Shown: positions 1 to 9,649 of the stretch, piece by piece
How positions within the stretch are numbered: the stretch's first letter is position 1
Layout: each line of letters starts with the position of its first letter
Source of the DNA: Caulobacter vibrioides
GTDB lineage: Bacteria > Pseudomonadota > Alphaproteobacteria > Caulobacterales > Caulobacteraceae
Reading direction: 5' to 3'
Assembly: GCF_002858865.1 (NCBI RefSeq)
Contig: NZ_PJRR01000016.1
Location: 219,477 to 283,476 of the forward strand
Length of the DNA stretch: 64,000 nt
Made by a program: the position numbers and the translations under genes
Notes under the pieces: generated by a model
The model's database searches: none
What the model was told of the DNA's origin: nothing
Seen by the model: only the letters and a program-made list of their open reading frames with translations

Positions 1-221
1 ATCAGGCGAAGGCCCGTGTCCAGGTCGGGAAACGGGTCCACGATGATCAGGTCGGGGTCAAAGCCGGCGCGGGTCTCCGCCTCCTTGAGACCCCGCCGCT
101 CCAGCTTCCTGAAGCCGAAGCCCAGGAGAATCTGCGCTGTCAGATCCATGAACCCGGTGTTTTCGTCCACGATCAGGACGCCGGCCTCCTGGAACTTGAA
201 CGTGTTTGCTTGCCTGCCCAC
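1..221 (-). CDS. Response regulator receiver-domain protein, N-terminal part (runs off the window)
   Basis: Reading leftward from a GTG at 221 the frame is open to the window edge. It translates to a CheY-like start: a beta-strand reading VLIVDEN, an amphipathic helix, then DLIIVDPFPD. The Asp of IIVD would be the phospho-acceptor and the acidic VDE the Mg-binding pocket, where the second acidic residue is Glu rather than the usual Asp. An AGAGG stretch lies 6 nt before the GTG. Only about 73 residues are visible, so any output domain or single-domain nature cannot be judged. The gene follows the DoxX gene of the SigF operon on the same strand, after a gap of about 120 nt, so co-transcription is possible but unproven. 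Confidence 0.6.
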   Translation of the reverse strand, partial: MGRQANTFKFQEAGVLIVDENTGFMDLTAQILLGFGFRKLERRGLKEAETRAGFDPDLIIVDPFPDLDTGLRL

Positions 222-344
222 GTCGACCTCTGCGGAATGTGAACAACGTTCCGGTAACGGTGATCTGAAGGAGCAAAAACACTCTTAACGGGCATAAAGC
301 CTATTCATTCTAGTGTGGGGCGAATTGTCGCAGAGCGGGTGTTT

Positions 345-797
345 TCAGGGCGTTCGCGTCACATGGTCCAGGCTCAGCCTGCCGCCGCCCCGCGCGATCA
401 GGACCAGTAGCAGGCCCGCCCAAGACAGGTGCGTCGGCCAGGCGTCGGGATAAACGAACACCTGGATCACGGCGGTCATGCCCAGAAAGGCCAGGGCGGA
501 CATCCGGGTGAAGAGACCCAGGACCAGCAGGATCGAGAACAGGTGCTCGGAATAGGTGGCGGCGTGAGCGGCCAGATCGGGCGGGATCAACGGCAAGGCG
601 TACTCCGTCTCGAACAGCGCGTACGTCCCGTCCGTGATGTGCAGCAAGCCGTCCACCTTGGTTCTGCCGGATTGGAAGAAGATCGCCGCGACACCCAAGC
701 GCGCGACGAGCGCCAGAATGTCTTCCGGCAGGAGCTTTTCCGCCCCCTTCGCCAACAGGATGAAGGGCGTGCGCCAGGGCGAGACGGGGGAGGTCAT
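345..797 (-). CDS. DoxX-family membrane protein, last gene of the bufferin-type operon (BufD-like)
   Basis: A 150-residue integral membrane protein with four hydrophobic segments (roughly residues 27-42, 72-92, 96-115 and 122-137). The Arg-Leu-Gly start of helix 1 and the downstream [11 protein letters not shown] stretch are typical of DoxX/DUF4166-like small membrane proteins. Its ATG overlaps the stop of the DUF2063 gene by four bases (ATGA), so the two are translationally coupled. In Caulobacter SigF operons a DoxX gene closes the precursor-MNIO-DUF2063 set. The exact role is unknown to me; a membrane redox or export-related function for the modified peptide is inference from context only. 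Confidence 0.8.
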   Translation of the reverse strand: MTSPVSPWRTPFILLAKGAEKLLPEDILALVARLGVAAIFFQSGRTKVDGLLHITDGTYALFETEYALPLIPPDLAAHAATYSEHLFSILLVLGLFTRMSALAFLGMTAVIQVFVYPDAWPTHLSWAGLLLVLIARGGGRLSLDHVTRTP

Positions 798-1558
798 GGT
801 TGCGTTTCCAGGTCCAGGTTGGTGAAGACGCCATCGGCGATCAGGCTGGCGAAAAGGGTCGCGATCGGCGTTTCACGATCGGCTTCGGCGGCGTGCTCGG
901 CGGCGACGCCCAGGGGCTCACCGTGTCGAACTGCGCGCAGAAATGCGGCTTCGGCCTCGCCCAAGAGACGGCTTGTGACGCTCCCGGCGCGCCGGATCAG
1001 CATCAGGGTCTGCGGCGCCTCACTCAGCTCAAGCGTCTCATCGCCCGCGCGGGCGGCCAGCCACAGTCCGGGCAAGCCCGCGTCGAAAGTCGCCATCCGC
1101 AGGCTGGGGTGAGGATCAAGACGCGCCGCCGCCAGGGCGCCCGATGAAAGCGATGAAAGGGTCGCCGCCTGCAGATGCGGCGCTTCGGCGGCGAACAGGG
1201 CTTCGATCCACAGGCGATCAAGATGGGCGACGCCGGCGAGGTAGGGCAGCTCGCCGGCCGGCGGAAAGCGCTCCAGCCAGGACGGGAAGTCCGCGCCATA
1301 GTCGAGCAGCGCCGCGTGCGTTGGCGGTGATTGCTGGGAGAACAGCAGCGCGGCGCCGGTGAACCATTCCTCGCCGACAAGCGCGCGGACTGTCGGGAAG
1401 TTCTCGGCCAGCGCGTCGACGCATCCCTTGGCGATCGTGTTGCGATAAACGCCGAGACCCCGAGGCGCATCGTGCCCTGCGCACCAGGGCGAAAGGCGCT
1501 CGTCCTCGCCCGCGAGAGCGGCGACGAAGGCGTCCTGGAAGGCCAGCAACTCAGACAT
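794..1558 (-). CDS. DUF2063 (HvfC/BufC-like) partner protein of the MNIO enzyme
   Basis: A 254-residue soluble protein whose N-terminus ([12 protein letters not shown], then [27 protein letters not shown]) is the hallmark of the DUF2063 putative DNA-binding/partner domain. A second domain in the C-terminal half carries LMLIRRAG. Proteins of this family act as the peptide-recognition partner of DUF692/MNIO oxidases in RiPP pathways. The gene starts 8 nt inside the end of the MNIO gene and its own end overlaps the DoxX gene, so the three form one tightly coupled unit transcribed leftward. The DNA-binding label in older databases is probably misleading here; the operon context favours a precursor-binding role. 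Confidence 0.85.
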   Translation of the reverse strand: MSELLAFQDAFVAALAGEDERLSPWCAGHDAPRGLGVYRNTIAKGCVDALAENFPTVRALVGEEWFTGAALLFSQQSPPTHAALLDYGADFPSWLERFPPAGELPYLAGVAHLDRLWIEALFAAEAPHLQAATLSSLSSGALAAARLDPHPSLRMATFDAGLPGLWLAARAGDETLELSEAPQTLMLIRRAGSVTSRLLGEAEAAFLRAVRHGEPLGVAAEHAAEADRETPIATLFASLIADGVFTNLDLETQP

Positions 1559-2393
1559 GCGCGGGCTCGCGAGCGGTCTGGCTGGACGCCAGCACGGCGA
1601 CGGCGCGGTTGCGCTCGGCCATCAGGGCGGCGAAGTCAGGAATGTCGTCGTCACGCTCGATCAGGGTTGGGCGTGGCCCGATGCGCGCGATCAGGCGCGC
1701 ATACAGCGTCCAAACCACCTCCGCGACCGGCGCGCCGTGGGTGTCGATCAGGAGGTTTGAGCCGCCCGGATCCGGCGCGTGCCCGGCCAGATGGATCTCA
1801 CCGATGGCGTGAGCGGGCAGGGCGTCCAGATAGGTCTCGGGCGCATAGCCGAGATTCTGGGCGCTGACGAAGACGTTGTTGACGTCCACGAGCAGTCCGC
1901 AGCCGGTGCGGGTCGCCAGGGCCTCGAGAAAGTCGACCTCGTTCAACGTATGCCCTTTGAGCGGGAGGTAGAGCGAGGGGTTCTCGATGAGCACGCGGCG
2001 CTGCAGGGCGTCCTGCATCCGGGCGACATTGCCGCAGATGCGGTCGAGGGCGGCGCGTGTGCGGGGGAAGGGCAGGAGGTCTGGATGATGCGCCCCGCGA
2101 TGGGTCGACCAGGCCAGATGTTCGGAAACGACGAACGGGTCGAAGCGATCGACGAGCCGCTTCAGGGCTTGCAGATGCTCGGGATCCGGGTCGGTGTCGG
2201 CCGCCAGAGACAGCCCCACGCCATGTAGCGAGACGGGACGCCGCGCTCGCACGGCTTCGAGAGCGGCGAGACGGGGCCCTCCGGCGGACATGTAGTTTTC
2301 AGGATGAACCTCGAACCAGAGGCCCTCGGCGTCGCATGCGATCGCGTCGCCATAGTGCTGCGATTTGAGGCCAAGGCCGGCGGAAGGGGTCAT
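1551..2393 (-). CDS. DUF692 multinuclear non-haem iron oxidase (MNIO), BufB-like RiPP-modifying enzyme
   Basis: 280 residues matching the DUF692 TIM-barrel family. His/Asp/Glu metal ligands lie in the expected strand-end motifs: LWFEVHPENY, SLHGVGLSL, VSEHLAWS, IENPS, LLVDVNNVFVS, GEIHLAGH, IDTHG and ERDDDIPDF. Known members of this family (MbnB, BufB/HvfB, TglH) use a multi-iron centre to oxidise cysteine side chains of a ribosomal peptide; in bufferins the product is a thiooxazole. Here it sits directly downstream of a DUF2282 Cys-containing precursor and upstream of its DUF2063 partner. An acidic/His-rich active site and full length argue that it is functional. The peptide modification itself is inferred from family knowledge. 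Confidence 0.9.
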   Translation of the reverse strand: MTPSAGLGLKSQHYGDAIACDAEGLWFEVHPENYMSAGGPRLAALEAVRARRPVSLHGVGLSLAADTDPDPEHLQALKRLVDRFDPFVVSEHLAWSTHRGAHHPDLLPFPRTRAALDRICGNVARMQDALQRRVLIENPSLYLPLKGHTLNEVDFLEALATRTGCGLLVDVNNVFVSAQNLGYAPETYLDALPAHAIGEIHLAGHAPDPGGSNLLIDTHGAPVAEVVWTLYARLIARIGPRPTLIERDDDIPDFAALMAERNRAVAVLASSQTAREPAHV

Positions 2394-2471
2394 GGTCTGA
2401 TCTTAGAGGCGCGCCGCTCCCGACCGCTCTTTGGGAGCGGCCGGAAGCGACGGGGAACGATGGTTCGGCGC

Positions 2472-3467
<996 letters not shown>

Positions 3468-3481
<14 letters not shown>

Positions 3482-4112
3482 TCTGATCGACGCCCTGGCC
3501 GCCGATGCAGGGCGGGGGTCTGAGCCCGCGCCTCCGCGCCGCCTCGCCTTTGTCGCAGGCCTGGGCGGTCTGGCTGCGCTGCTTCTGGTGCTGGGCTGGC
3601 TTCAGGCTCGCCCGGATCTGGGTCAGGCGATCCTGGGGCCCATGTTCTGGGTGAAGGCGATCTATACCGGTCTGCTGGGGCTTGCCGGCTATCTCGCCGT
3701 GGAGCGCCTGTCGCGGCCCGGCGGCTCGGGTCGACGCGGCTGGATTATCGGCGCGGTGGTTTTCGGGGCCTGCGCCGTCGCAGGGATTTACCAGGCGATC
3801 ACCAGTCCTGATGTGCAGGCCGCGCTGAAGCTGCTGCACGGATACTCATGGCGCTCGTGCAGCCCGCGCATCCTGGTGCTGGGTTTGCCGATGCTGGCTC
3901 TGGGACTTTGGGCCTTGCGCGGCATGGCGCCCACCCGGCCGGGCTTGGCGGGCTTCGCCATGGGGCTGTTCTCCGGGGGCGTGGTCGCCACCGTCTATGG
4001 CCTGCATTGCCCCGAGCACACCTTCACCTTCCTGGCGCTCTGGTACAGCCTAGGCGTTCTGGCGCTGGGCCTGATCGGCGGTTGGGCGGGACGCTGGCTG
4101 CTGAGGTGGTGA
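3468..4112 (+). CDS. nrsF: Membrane anti-sigma factor NrsF (DUF1109)
   Basis: 214 residues from a GTG inside the end of sigF. The short cytoplasmic N-terminus (RTDDLIDALAAD) is the conserved DUF1109 sigma-contact segment. It is followed by six hydrophobic helices (about 26-45, 57-77, 92-110, 134-152, 160-180 and 187-210). The two cysteines at 131 (SWRSC) and 181 (GLHCPEH) match the pair known to be needed for metal sensing in Caulobacter NrsF. Translational coupling to sigF keeps sensor and sigma factor stoichiometric. The protein should sit in the inner membrane, with the cysteines facing the periplasm. Confidence 0.93.
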
Positions 4113-4273
4113 GCAACCGCCCGTGGCGCGCGGCGCCGCGAGTGCAAATTCTTGAGCCTCGCGCTCCGGTCGATTGACAAGCCGCCGTTCCGCCCATGAA
4201 GTGCCGCCTCTTTCGCGGGGGGAGACGCGATTGGCTTGGCGCAAAAGCCGCAAGGCTCTGTGGGGAAAGGCGC

Positions 4274-4954
4274 GTGACCATCGACGAGACCCTCACACCG
4301 ACGTCTGGCGGCGCGGCCATCTGGTCGGCGGAGAATCTGCTGTGGCGCCTCGCCGAAGTGGCCGTAGCCGGGGCTCTTGGCGGCCTTTTGATGGTTCTGG
4401 CCTGGCTCGGCGTACGGCCTGATCTGGCGGCGGCGGTTCAGGCGCCGGTTTTCTGGATCAAGATCGGCTACGCCTTCGTGCTGGCGATCGGCGCCGGCGT
4501 GACTGCGTGTCGCATGGCGCGCGGCCGGCGCTGGGGCCTGGTTCCGCTTCTGCTGGCGGCGGGGGTGGCGGGCGGTTTCCTGACCTTTGGCCTCGTGCAG
4601 GCGCTGGCGATGAACCCTGAGGCGCTGATGCGTCTCTACTGGCCCACCGCCCTGGCCTGCATCGTCGCTATCCTGGCCATCGCGACCCCGATGCTGCTGT
4701 TCGCCAGCTACGGTCTTGCCAGTGTCGATCCTGAAAAGCCCAAGCTGGTCGGGTTCGCGGGCGGTGTGGCCTGCGGCGCGGTCGCCGATGTCGTCTTTGG
4801 CCTGCATTGCCCGTTCACGACCTTCGCCTTCATCGCGCCCTGGCACACGGCGGGCATACTGACCTGTGGCGTGGCGGGCCTGCTGTTGGTCGATCTCTTC
4901 GGCCGGATCAGGCGCGCCCGCGCGCCCCTGATCGAGGGCGCGGCGGTCGAATAA
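4274..4954 (+). CDS. Second DUF1109/NrsF-like membrane protein (paralogue of NrsF)
   Basis: 226 residues from a GTG at 4274 with a strong GGGGAAAGG ribosome site. The body lines up with NrsF along its whole length: RPDLAAAVQAPVFWIKIGYAF against RPDLGQAILGPMFWVKAIYTG, and VVFGLHCPFTTFAF against TVYGLHCPEHTFTF. Both sensor-type cysteines are kept (129 and 179, each at the same distance from the PML motif and in GLHCP). The N-terminus is different: the TDDLIDALAAD segment is missing. The gene lies 161 nt beyond nrsF with no second sigma gene, and I see no SigF promoter in that gap. It may modulate SigF/NrsF or work independently; function unproven. Confidence 0.82.
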   Translation: MTIDETLTPTSGGAAIWSAENLLWRLAEVAVAGALGGLLMVLAWLGVRPDLAAAVQAPVFWIKIGYAFVLAIGAGVTACRMARGRRWGLVPLLLAAGVAGGFLTFGLVQALAMNPEALMRLYWPTALACIVAILAIATPMLLFASYGLASVDPEKPKLVGFAGGVACGAVADVVFGLHCPFTTFAFIAPWHTAGILTCGVAGLLLVDLFGRIRRARAPLIEGAAVE

Positions 4955-4982
4955 AAAAAGGGAGGCCAAGGCCTCCCTTTTT
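4953..4982. terminator. Bidirectional intrinsic terminator between the nrsF-like gene and fba
   Basis: A run of A residues, then the perfect stem GGGAGGCC/GGCCTCCC with an AA loop, then TTTTT. Genes on both sides converge on it (nrsF-like gene ends at 4954, aldolase at 5005), so it can stop transcription in both directions. Confidence 0.9.
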
Positions 4983-5004
4983 CACATCCATTCGATCGCG
5001 CCGG

Positions 5005-6096
5005 TTACTCGGCGGCGGCCTTGGCGGCGCTGGCGCCGAACTTGGCGTGCAGTTCGCCGGACGCGTAGCGCTTGGCCATGGTCGCGGTCGACATCGGCTT
5101 GATCTTGTCGGCGTGGCCGGCAGAACCGAACTCGACGAAGCGGGCCTGGCAGACCTTGCGCATGGCTTCCTTGGCGGGCTTCAGATAGGCGCGGGGATCA
5201 AACTCGCCCGGCTTCTCGACCAGCAGTTTGCGGATCGCGCCGGTGATGGCCATCCGATTGTCGGTGTCGACATTGATCTTGCGCACGCCGTGCTTGATGC
5301 CGCGCTGGATCTCTTCGACCGGCACGCCCCAGGTCTGGGGCATCTCGCCGCCGTACTGGTTGATGATGTCCTGCAGGTCCTGCGGGACCGAGCTGGAGCC
5401 GTGCATCACCAGGTGGGTGTTGGGCAGGCGGCGGTGGATTTCCTCGATCACGTTCATGGCCAGAACGTCGCCGTCCGGCTTGCGCGTGAACTTGTAGGCG
5501 CCGTGGCTGGTGCCCATAGCGATGGCCAGGGCGTCGACGCCGGTCTGGGCGACGAAGTCGACCGCCTGGTCCGGATCGGTCAGCAGCTCGTCGTGCGACA
5601 GCTTGCCTTCGAAGCCGTGGCCATCCTCAGCCTCGCCCATGCCGGTCTCCAGCGAGCCCAGCACGCCCAGCTCGCCCTCGACGGAAACGCCGCAGCTGTG
5701 CGCCATCTGCACGACCTTGCGGGTCACTTCGACGTTGTACTCGTAGCTGGCGGGGGTCTTGGCGTCCTCCATCAGCGAGCCGTCCATCATCACCGAGGTG
5801 AAGCCGTACTGGATCGCCGTGGCGCAGGTCGCCGGGCCGTTGCCGTGGTCCTGGTGCATGCAGACCGGGATGTGCGGGTAGATGTCGACCAGGGCGTCGA
5901 TCATCTTGGCCAGCATGATGTCGTTGGCGTAGTTCCGCGCGCCGCGCGAGGCCTGGATGATGACCGGCGAGTTGACCGCATCTGCGGCCTCCATGATCGC
6001 CAGGCCCTGTTCCATGTTGTTGATATTAAAGGCGGGCAGCCCGTACTCATGCTCGGCGGCATGGTCCAACAGCTGGCGCAGCGTGATGCGAGCCAC
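5005..6096 (-). CDS. fba: Class II fructose-1,6-bisphosphate aldolase
   Basis: 363 residues, the length of the Calvin-cycle/glycolytic subtype of class II aldolases. It interconverts fructose-1,6-bisphosphate with dihydroxyacetone phosphate and glyceraldehyde-3-phosphate in the cytosol. CMHQDHGNG at 79-87 holds the catalytic Asp83 and zinc ligand His84. Later motifs are [26 protein letters not shown] (second His zinc ligand and phosphate loop) and KINVDTD. The start is a GTG with GGAGAG just upstream. It sits downstream of pgk and gap on the same strand, a three-gene block for the lower sugar-phosphate steps. The 166-nt gap to pgk carries a 10-nt direct repeat (CGTCAGTCTT twice) of unknown meaning. 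Confidence 0.95.
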   Translation of the reverse strand: MARITLRQLLDHAAEHEYGLPAFNINNMEQGLAIMEAADAVNSPVIIQASRGARNYANDIMLAKMIDALVDIYPHIPVCMHQDHGNGPATCATAIQYGFTSVMMDGSLMEDAKTPASYEYNVEVTRKVVQMAHSCGVSVEGELGVLGSLETGMGEAEDGHGFEGKLSHDELLTDPDQAVDFVAQTGVDALAIAMGTSHGAYKFTRKPDGDVLAMNVIEEIHRRLPNTHLVMHGSSSVPQDLQDIINQYGGEMPQTWGVPVEEIQRGIKHGVRKINVDTDNRMAITGAIRKLLVEKPGEFDPRAYLKPAKEAMRKVCQARFVEFGSAGHADKIKPMSTATMAKRYASGELHAKFGASAAKAAAE

Positions 6097-6262
6097 GTAT
6101 TTCTCTCCTGCAAGCGTTAAGTGGTTTGGGTCGTTTCTTGTTTTTGGGGCCCGGCGCTGAAGCGCTCTCTGCCCAGGATCGTCAGTCTTTAAGTCGTCAG
6201 TCTTCAGTACAGTTGATCGTCGTTCCGGCGCGAGCCTGCATGACCCGCGCCAGAAGACTATC

Positions 6263-7453
6263 TCAGGATTCGAGCGCCGCGACGCCCGGGAGCGTCTTGC
6301 CCTCCATCCATTCCAGGAACGCGCCGCCCGCCGTCGAAACGAAGGTGAAGTCGGCCGACACGCCTGCGTGGTTCAGAGCGGCGACTGTATCACCACCACC
6401 GGCCACGGCTACGATTTTACCCGATTTGGCGAGCGAAGCGGCATGTTTCGCTGCGGAAACGGTCGCTTCATCGAACGGAGGCACCTCGAAAACACCCAGA
6501 GGGCCGTTCCAGATCAAGGTCAGGCTCTGGTCCATGGCGGCCAGCAGACGCTTGGCGCTTTCCGGGCCCGCGTCCAGGATCAGGTCGTCAGCCTGGACTT
6601 CGCCCAGCGAACGAACCGCCGTCTCAACGCCCGGCGCGACCTTCTTGGCGACCACGACGTCGACCGGCAGCAGCAGTTCGCAGCCGGCGGCCTTGGCCTT
6701 TTCCATGATCTCGCGGGCGGTGTCGGCCAGGTCCTTTTCGCACAGCGAGCCGCCGACATCGTGGCCCTGGGCGAACAGGAAGGTGTTGGCCATGCCGCCG
6801 CCGATCGCCAGGCGATCCAGCTTGGCGACCAGGTTGTTCAAGAGGTCGAGCTTGGTCGAGACCTTGGAGCCGCCGACGATGCCGATCACCGGCTTCTTCG
6901 GATTGCCCAGCGCCGCGTCCAGGGCTTCCAGCTCGCGCTGCATCGACAGGCCCGGATAGGCGGGCAGCAGCTTGGCCAGGCCTTCGGTCGAGGCGTGGGC
7001 GCGGTGGGCGGCGCTGAAGGCGTCGTTGACATAGACGTCGCCATTGGCGGCCAGGGCCTTGGCGAACTCGGCGTCGTTCTTCTCTTCGCCGGCGTGGAAG
7101 CGGACGTTCTCCAGCAAGGCGACGCCGCCATCGGCGAGGCCGTTCACGACCTCAGCGGCGGCCGGGCCGACGCAGTCACCGGCGAAGGCGACCGGCGCGC
7201 CCAGCAGGGCCGCCAGCGGCTCGGCCACGAAGGCGAGACTCATCTCCGGCACGACCTTGCCCTTGGGACGGTCGAAGTGGGCCAGCAGCACCACCTTGGC
7301 GCCTTGCTTGGACAGGTACTGGATGGTCGGCAGGGCCGCGCGCAGGCGGGTGTCGTCGGCGACCTTTCCACCGTCGACCGGGACGTTGAAGTCCACGCGG
7401 ACCAGGGCGCGCTTGCCGGCGAGGTCGGCGGTGTCGAGGGTGCGGAAGGTCAT
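6263..7453 (-). CDS. pgk: Phosphoglycerate kinase
   Basis: 396 residues, normal size for a bacterial enzyme. It makes ATP from 1,3-bisphosphoglycerate and ADP. Visible signatures: RVDFNVP (19-25), [46 protein letters not shown], the hinge [12 protein letters not shown] and the C-terminal nucleotide loop GGGDTVAAL. The ATG at 7453 is preceded by AGGA at about 8 nt. Gap lies 178 nt upstream but the two are separated by a terminator and an inverted repeat, so pgk and fba probably also have their own promoter(s). Confidence 0.96.
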   Translation of the reverse strand: MTFRTLDTADLAGKRALVRVDFNVPVDGGKVADDTRLRAALPTIQYLSKQGAKVVLLAHFDRPKGKVVPEMSLAFVAEPLAALLGAPVAFAGDCVGPAAAEVVNGLADGGVALLENVRFHAGEEKNDAEFAKALAANGDVYVNDAFSAAHRAHASTEGLAKLLPAYPGLSMQRELEALDAALGNPKKPVIGIVGGSKVSTKLDLLNNLVAKLDRLAIGGGMANTFLFAQGHDVGGSLCEKDLADTAREIMEKAKAAGCELLLPVDVVVAKKVAPGVETAVRSLGEVQADDLILDAGPESAKRLLAAMDQSLTLIWNGPLGVFEVPPFDEATVSAAKHAASLAKSGKIVAVAGGGDTVAALNHAGVSADFTFVSTAGGAFLEWMEGKTLPGVAALES

Positions 7454-7480
7454 CGGGAGGATCCTGAAAATCTAAGCGTT

Positions 7481-7568
7481 GGATCCTCGTCCTTCGACAG
7501 GCTCAGGATGAGGATCCAAGAGCGGGCGTCGCAATAGCCCTCATCCTGAGCCCGTCGAAGGACGAGGG
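7481..7568. repeat. Long inverted repeat (REP-like palindromic element) between gap and pgk
   Basis: Two 29-nt arms starting CCTCGTCCTTCGAC and ending in CAGGATGAGG lie in opposite orientation (about 7484-7513 and 7539-7567), separated by about 25 nt. They differ at a single base (A versus G at the centre). The left arm is itself bounded by GGATCC. This type of CCTTCGACAGGCTCAGGATGAGG palindrome is a widespread intergenic repeat in alphaproteobacteria. It could form a strong RNA hairpin between the gap and pgk messages. Confidence 0.8.
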
Positions 7569-7591
7569 CGGCCGCGCGGCGACGGCCAAGC

Positions 7592-7621
7592 AAAACCCCC
7601 GCGCCTTGCGGAGCGGGGGTT
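7592..7621 (-). terminator. Intrinsic terminator of gap
   Basis: On the minus strand CCCCCGC, a 10-nt loop, GCGGGGG, then TTTTG; it starts just beyond the gap stop codon. Confidence 0.8.
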
Positions 7622-7631
7622 GGAGTGTTCC

Positions 7632-8639
7632 TTACAGGAACTTCGCCATCACGAGCGCGGTGTCGCTCATGCGGGTCGCGAAGCCCCATTCGTTGTCGTA
7701 CCAGCTGAGCACACGGCCCAGCTTGCCTTCGATGACCTGGGTCTGGGCCAGGGCCGCCGTCGAGCTTTCGGCGATGTGGTTGAAGTCCGTCGAGACCAGG
7801 GCCTCGTCGGTGACGCCCAGCACGCCCTTCAGCGGGCCGGCGGCGGCGGCCTTCAGGGCGTCGTTCAGCTCGGCGACAGTGGTTTCGCGACCGGGGACGA
7901 ACTTCAGGTCGACCACCGAGACGTTCGGGGTCGGGACGCGGATCGACGAGCCGTCCAGCTTGCCCTTCAGGGCCGGCAGGACCAGACCCAGAGCCTTGGC
8001 CGCGCCGGTCGAGGTCGGGATCATCGACAGGGCCGCCGCGCGGCCGCGGTAGAGGTCCTTGTGCATCGTATCCAGCGTCGGCTGGTCGCCGGTGTAGCTG
8101 TGGATCGTGGTCATGTAGCCGCGCTCGATGCCGACCAGATCGTGGATGACCTTGGCGATCGGGGCCAGGCAGTTGGTGGTGCACGAGCCGTTCGAGACGA
8201 CCAAGTCGTCAGCCGACAGGGTGTCGTCGTTGACCTTGAAGACGATGGTCTTGTCGGCGCCGTCGCACGGGGCGCTGACCAGCACGCGCTTGGCGCCGGC
8301 TTCCAGGTGCGCGGCGGCCTTTTCCTTGCTGGTGAAGATGCCGGTGCACTCGAACGCGATGTCGACGCCCAGGTCCTTGTGCGGCAGCTCGGCCGGGTTA
8401 CGGATGGCCGTGACCTTGATCTTGCCCATGCCGACGTCGATCCAGTCCTCGCCCGAGGTGACGACGCCGGGGAAGCGGCCATGCACGCTGTCATAGCGCA
8501 GCAGGTGGGCGTTGGTCTCGACCGGGCCCAGGTCGTTGATGGCGACGACCTCGATGTCGCGACGGCCATGCTCGGCGATGGAGCGCAGGACCAGACGTCC
8601 GATGCGGCCGAAGCCGTTGATGGCGACGCGAACAGCCAT
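7632..8639 (-). CDS. gap: Glyceraldehyde-3-phosphate dehydrogenase, type I
   Basis: 335 residues. N-terminal Rossmann NAD-binding motif INGFGRIGR (7-15), with the NAD-selecting Asp in AINDL (36). The catalytic cysteine is Cys153 in SNGSCTTNC, followed by the active-site region [11 protein letters not shown] and the C-terminal SWYDNEWGF. It oxidises glyceraldehyde-3-phosphate to 1,3-bisphosphoglycerate, feeding pgk next door. AGGAGA lies 7 nt before the ATG. A G-rich hairpin with a T run follows the stop, so it can be expressed alone. It is the only gap copy in the window. Confidence 0.96.
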   Translation of the reverse strand: MAVRVAINGFGRIGRLVLRSIAEHGRRDIEVVAINDLGPVETNAHLLRYDSVHGRFPGVVTSGEDWIDVGMGKIKVTAIRNPAELPHKDLGVDIAFECTGIFTSKEKAAAHLEAGAKRVLVSAPCDGADKTIVFKVNDDTLSADDLVVSNGSCTTNCLAPIAKVIHDLVGIERGYMTTIHSYTGDQPTLDTMHKDLYRGRAAALSMIPTSTGAAKALGLVLPALKGKLDGSSIRVPTPNVSVVDLKFVPGRETTVAELNDALKAAAAGPLKGVLGVTDEALVSTDFNHIAESSTAALAQTQVIEGKLGRVLSWYDNEWGFATRMSDTALVMAKFL

Positions 8640-8854
8640 GGGTCATTCTCCTGATGTGTGGCCGCCAGGCGTGATCGACCGGCGTTCCCTGTTTTGCTGC
8701 GCGTTTTGCGGGGGAAAGACGCGAAGTCAAGCCCGAGAAACTGACAACCGTCGTTAGAAAGCTGCTATGGGCTGCGCATCGCCCAATTATCGCCCCCGCG
8801 TCTGGCTTAGACCCGCTCGATCTATATGTTGCGTCGCATGATGGATTTCCGCCG

Positions 8855-9238
8855 ATGATCCCGGCCGACAGTACGGCCCTCGACCTTGCCGTGCGCCGCC
8901 TGGAACGGGCGGTGAGCCAGCTTGAGCAGCGTATCGCGGCCAAGGCGGCCGAGACCCAGCGCGCGTTGGCGGCTGCGGCGACGTCCGCCGTGGCGTCGCC
9001 CTTGGCCGTGACCGAGCCTTCCCTGTTCGATGACGACGAGCGCGCCCGTCTGGTCGCCGACCTGGAAGCCGCCCGCGAACGCGAGAAGGCGCTGGAGGAA
9101 GCCGGCGAGCAGGCCTCGGTCGCGCTGGGCCGCGCCATCGCCGAGATCCGCGCCGCGCTGGGCGACGAGAGCGTGGCCAACGACCTGCACGCGCCGGGTG
9201 ACGACGACGACCTGTTCGAAGACTCCGAGGAGGCCTGA
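8855..9238 (+). CDS. zauP: ZauP-type coiled-coil partner of ZapA (DUF4164)
   Basis: 127 residues, predicted to be almost wholly alpha-helical. Coiled-coil segments lie at about 8-45 (LDLAVRRLERAVSQLEQRIAAK) and 58-100 (ARLVADLEAAREREKALEEAG), joined by an Ala-rich linker, with a very acidic tail (GDDDDLFEDSEEA). In Caulobacter the gene directly upstream of zapA encodes ZauP, which bundles Z-rings together with ZapA; position and architecture match. Its stop lies 3 nt before the zapA ATG, so they form a two-gene operon. The 215-nt region upstream, shared with divergent gap, must hold its promoter, though I see no clear consensus. Confidence 0.85.
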   Translation: MIPADSTALDLAVRRLERAVSQLEQRIAAKAAETQRALAAAATSAVASPLAVTEPSLFDDDERARLVADLEAAREREKALEEAGEQASVALGRAIAEIRAALGDESVANDLHAPGDDDDLFEDSEEA

Positions 9239-9241
9239 TCC

Positions 9242-9568
9242 ATGGCTCAGGTGACCATCCAGGTGAACGGCCGGCCCTACATGGTCGGCTGCGAGGACGG
9301 GCAGGAGCCTCACCTGACCGAACTGGCGCGCCTGTTCGACCGCCAGGTTCGCCAGGTCAGCCAGGATGTCGGCCAGTTGGGCGAGACGCGCCTCTTTTTG
9401 ATGGGCGCCCTGCTGCTGGCCGACGAGCTGTCGGACATGAAGCTGCGCCTGGCCCACGCCAACGCCGAGATCGCCCGCATGCAGCAGGAAGGCACCAAGG
9501 CCGAGATCGCCGCCATCCGGGCGCTGGACGCGGCGGCGGAGCGGATCGAGAAGCTCGCGACTGAGTAG
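9242..9568 (+). CDS. zapA: Cell division protein ZapA
   Basis: 108 residues, the usual ZapA length. The N-terminal globular part (VTIQVNGRPYMVGCEDGQEPHLTELARLFDRQV) is the family signature. The long C-terminal helix from about residue 50 (LLLADELSDMKLRLAHANAEIARMQ) forms the antiparallel coiled-coil tetramer. It cross-links FtsZ filaments at mid-cell. It is coupled to zauP by close spacing. In many proteobacteria zapA, 6S RNA and 5-FTHF cyclo-ligase are adjacent; here the same order is kept but an S9 peptidase gene stands between zapA and the RNA. Confidence 0.92.
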   Translation: MAQVTIQVNGRPYMVGCEDGQEPHLTELARLFDRQVRQVSQDVGQLGETRLFLMGALLLADELSDMKLRLAHANAEIARMQQEGTKAEIAAIRALDAAAERIEKLATE

Positions 9569-9649
9569 TTGCCTTTATTCTTGATGACTAAGGTTGTGCT
9601 GCGCGCGCGGCCTCGCCTATCGTCCCTGTGATCAGGGATGGGGTCTTCA

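Noticed and set aside
4807..6120. 437-codon plus-strand frame across fba
   Set aside because: It crosses the terminator at 4953-4982 and runs antisense to the aldolase; no recognisable protein.
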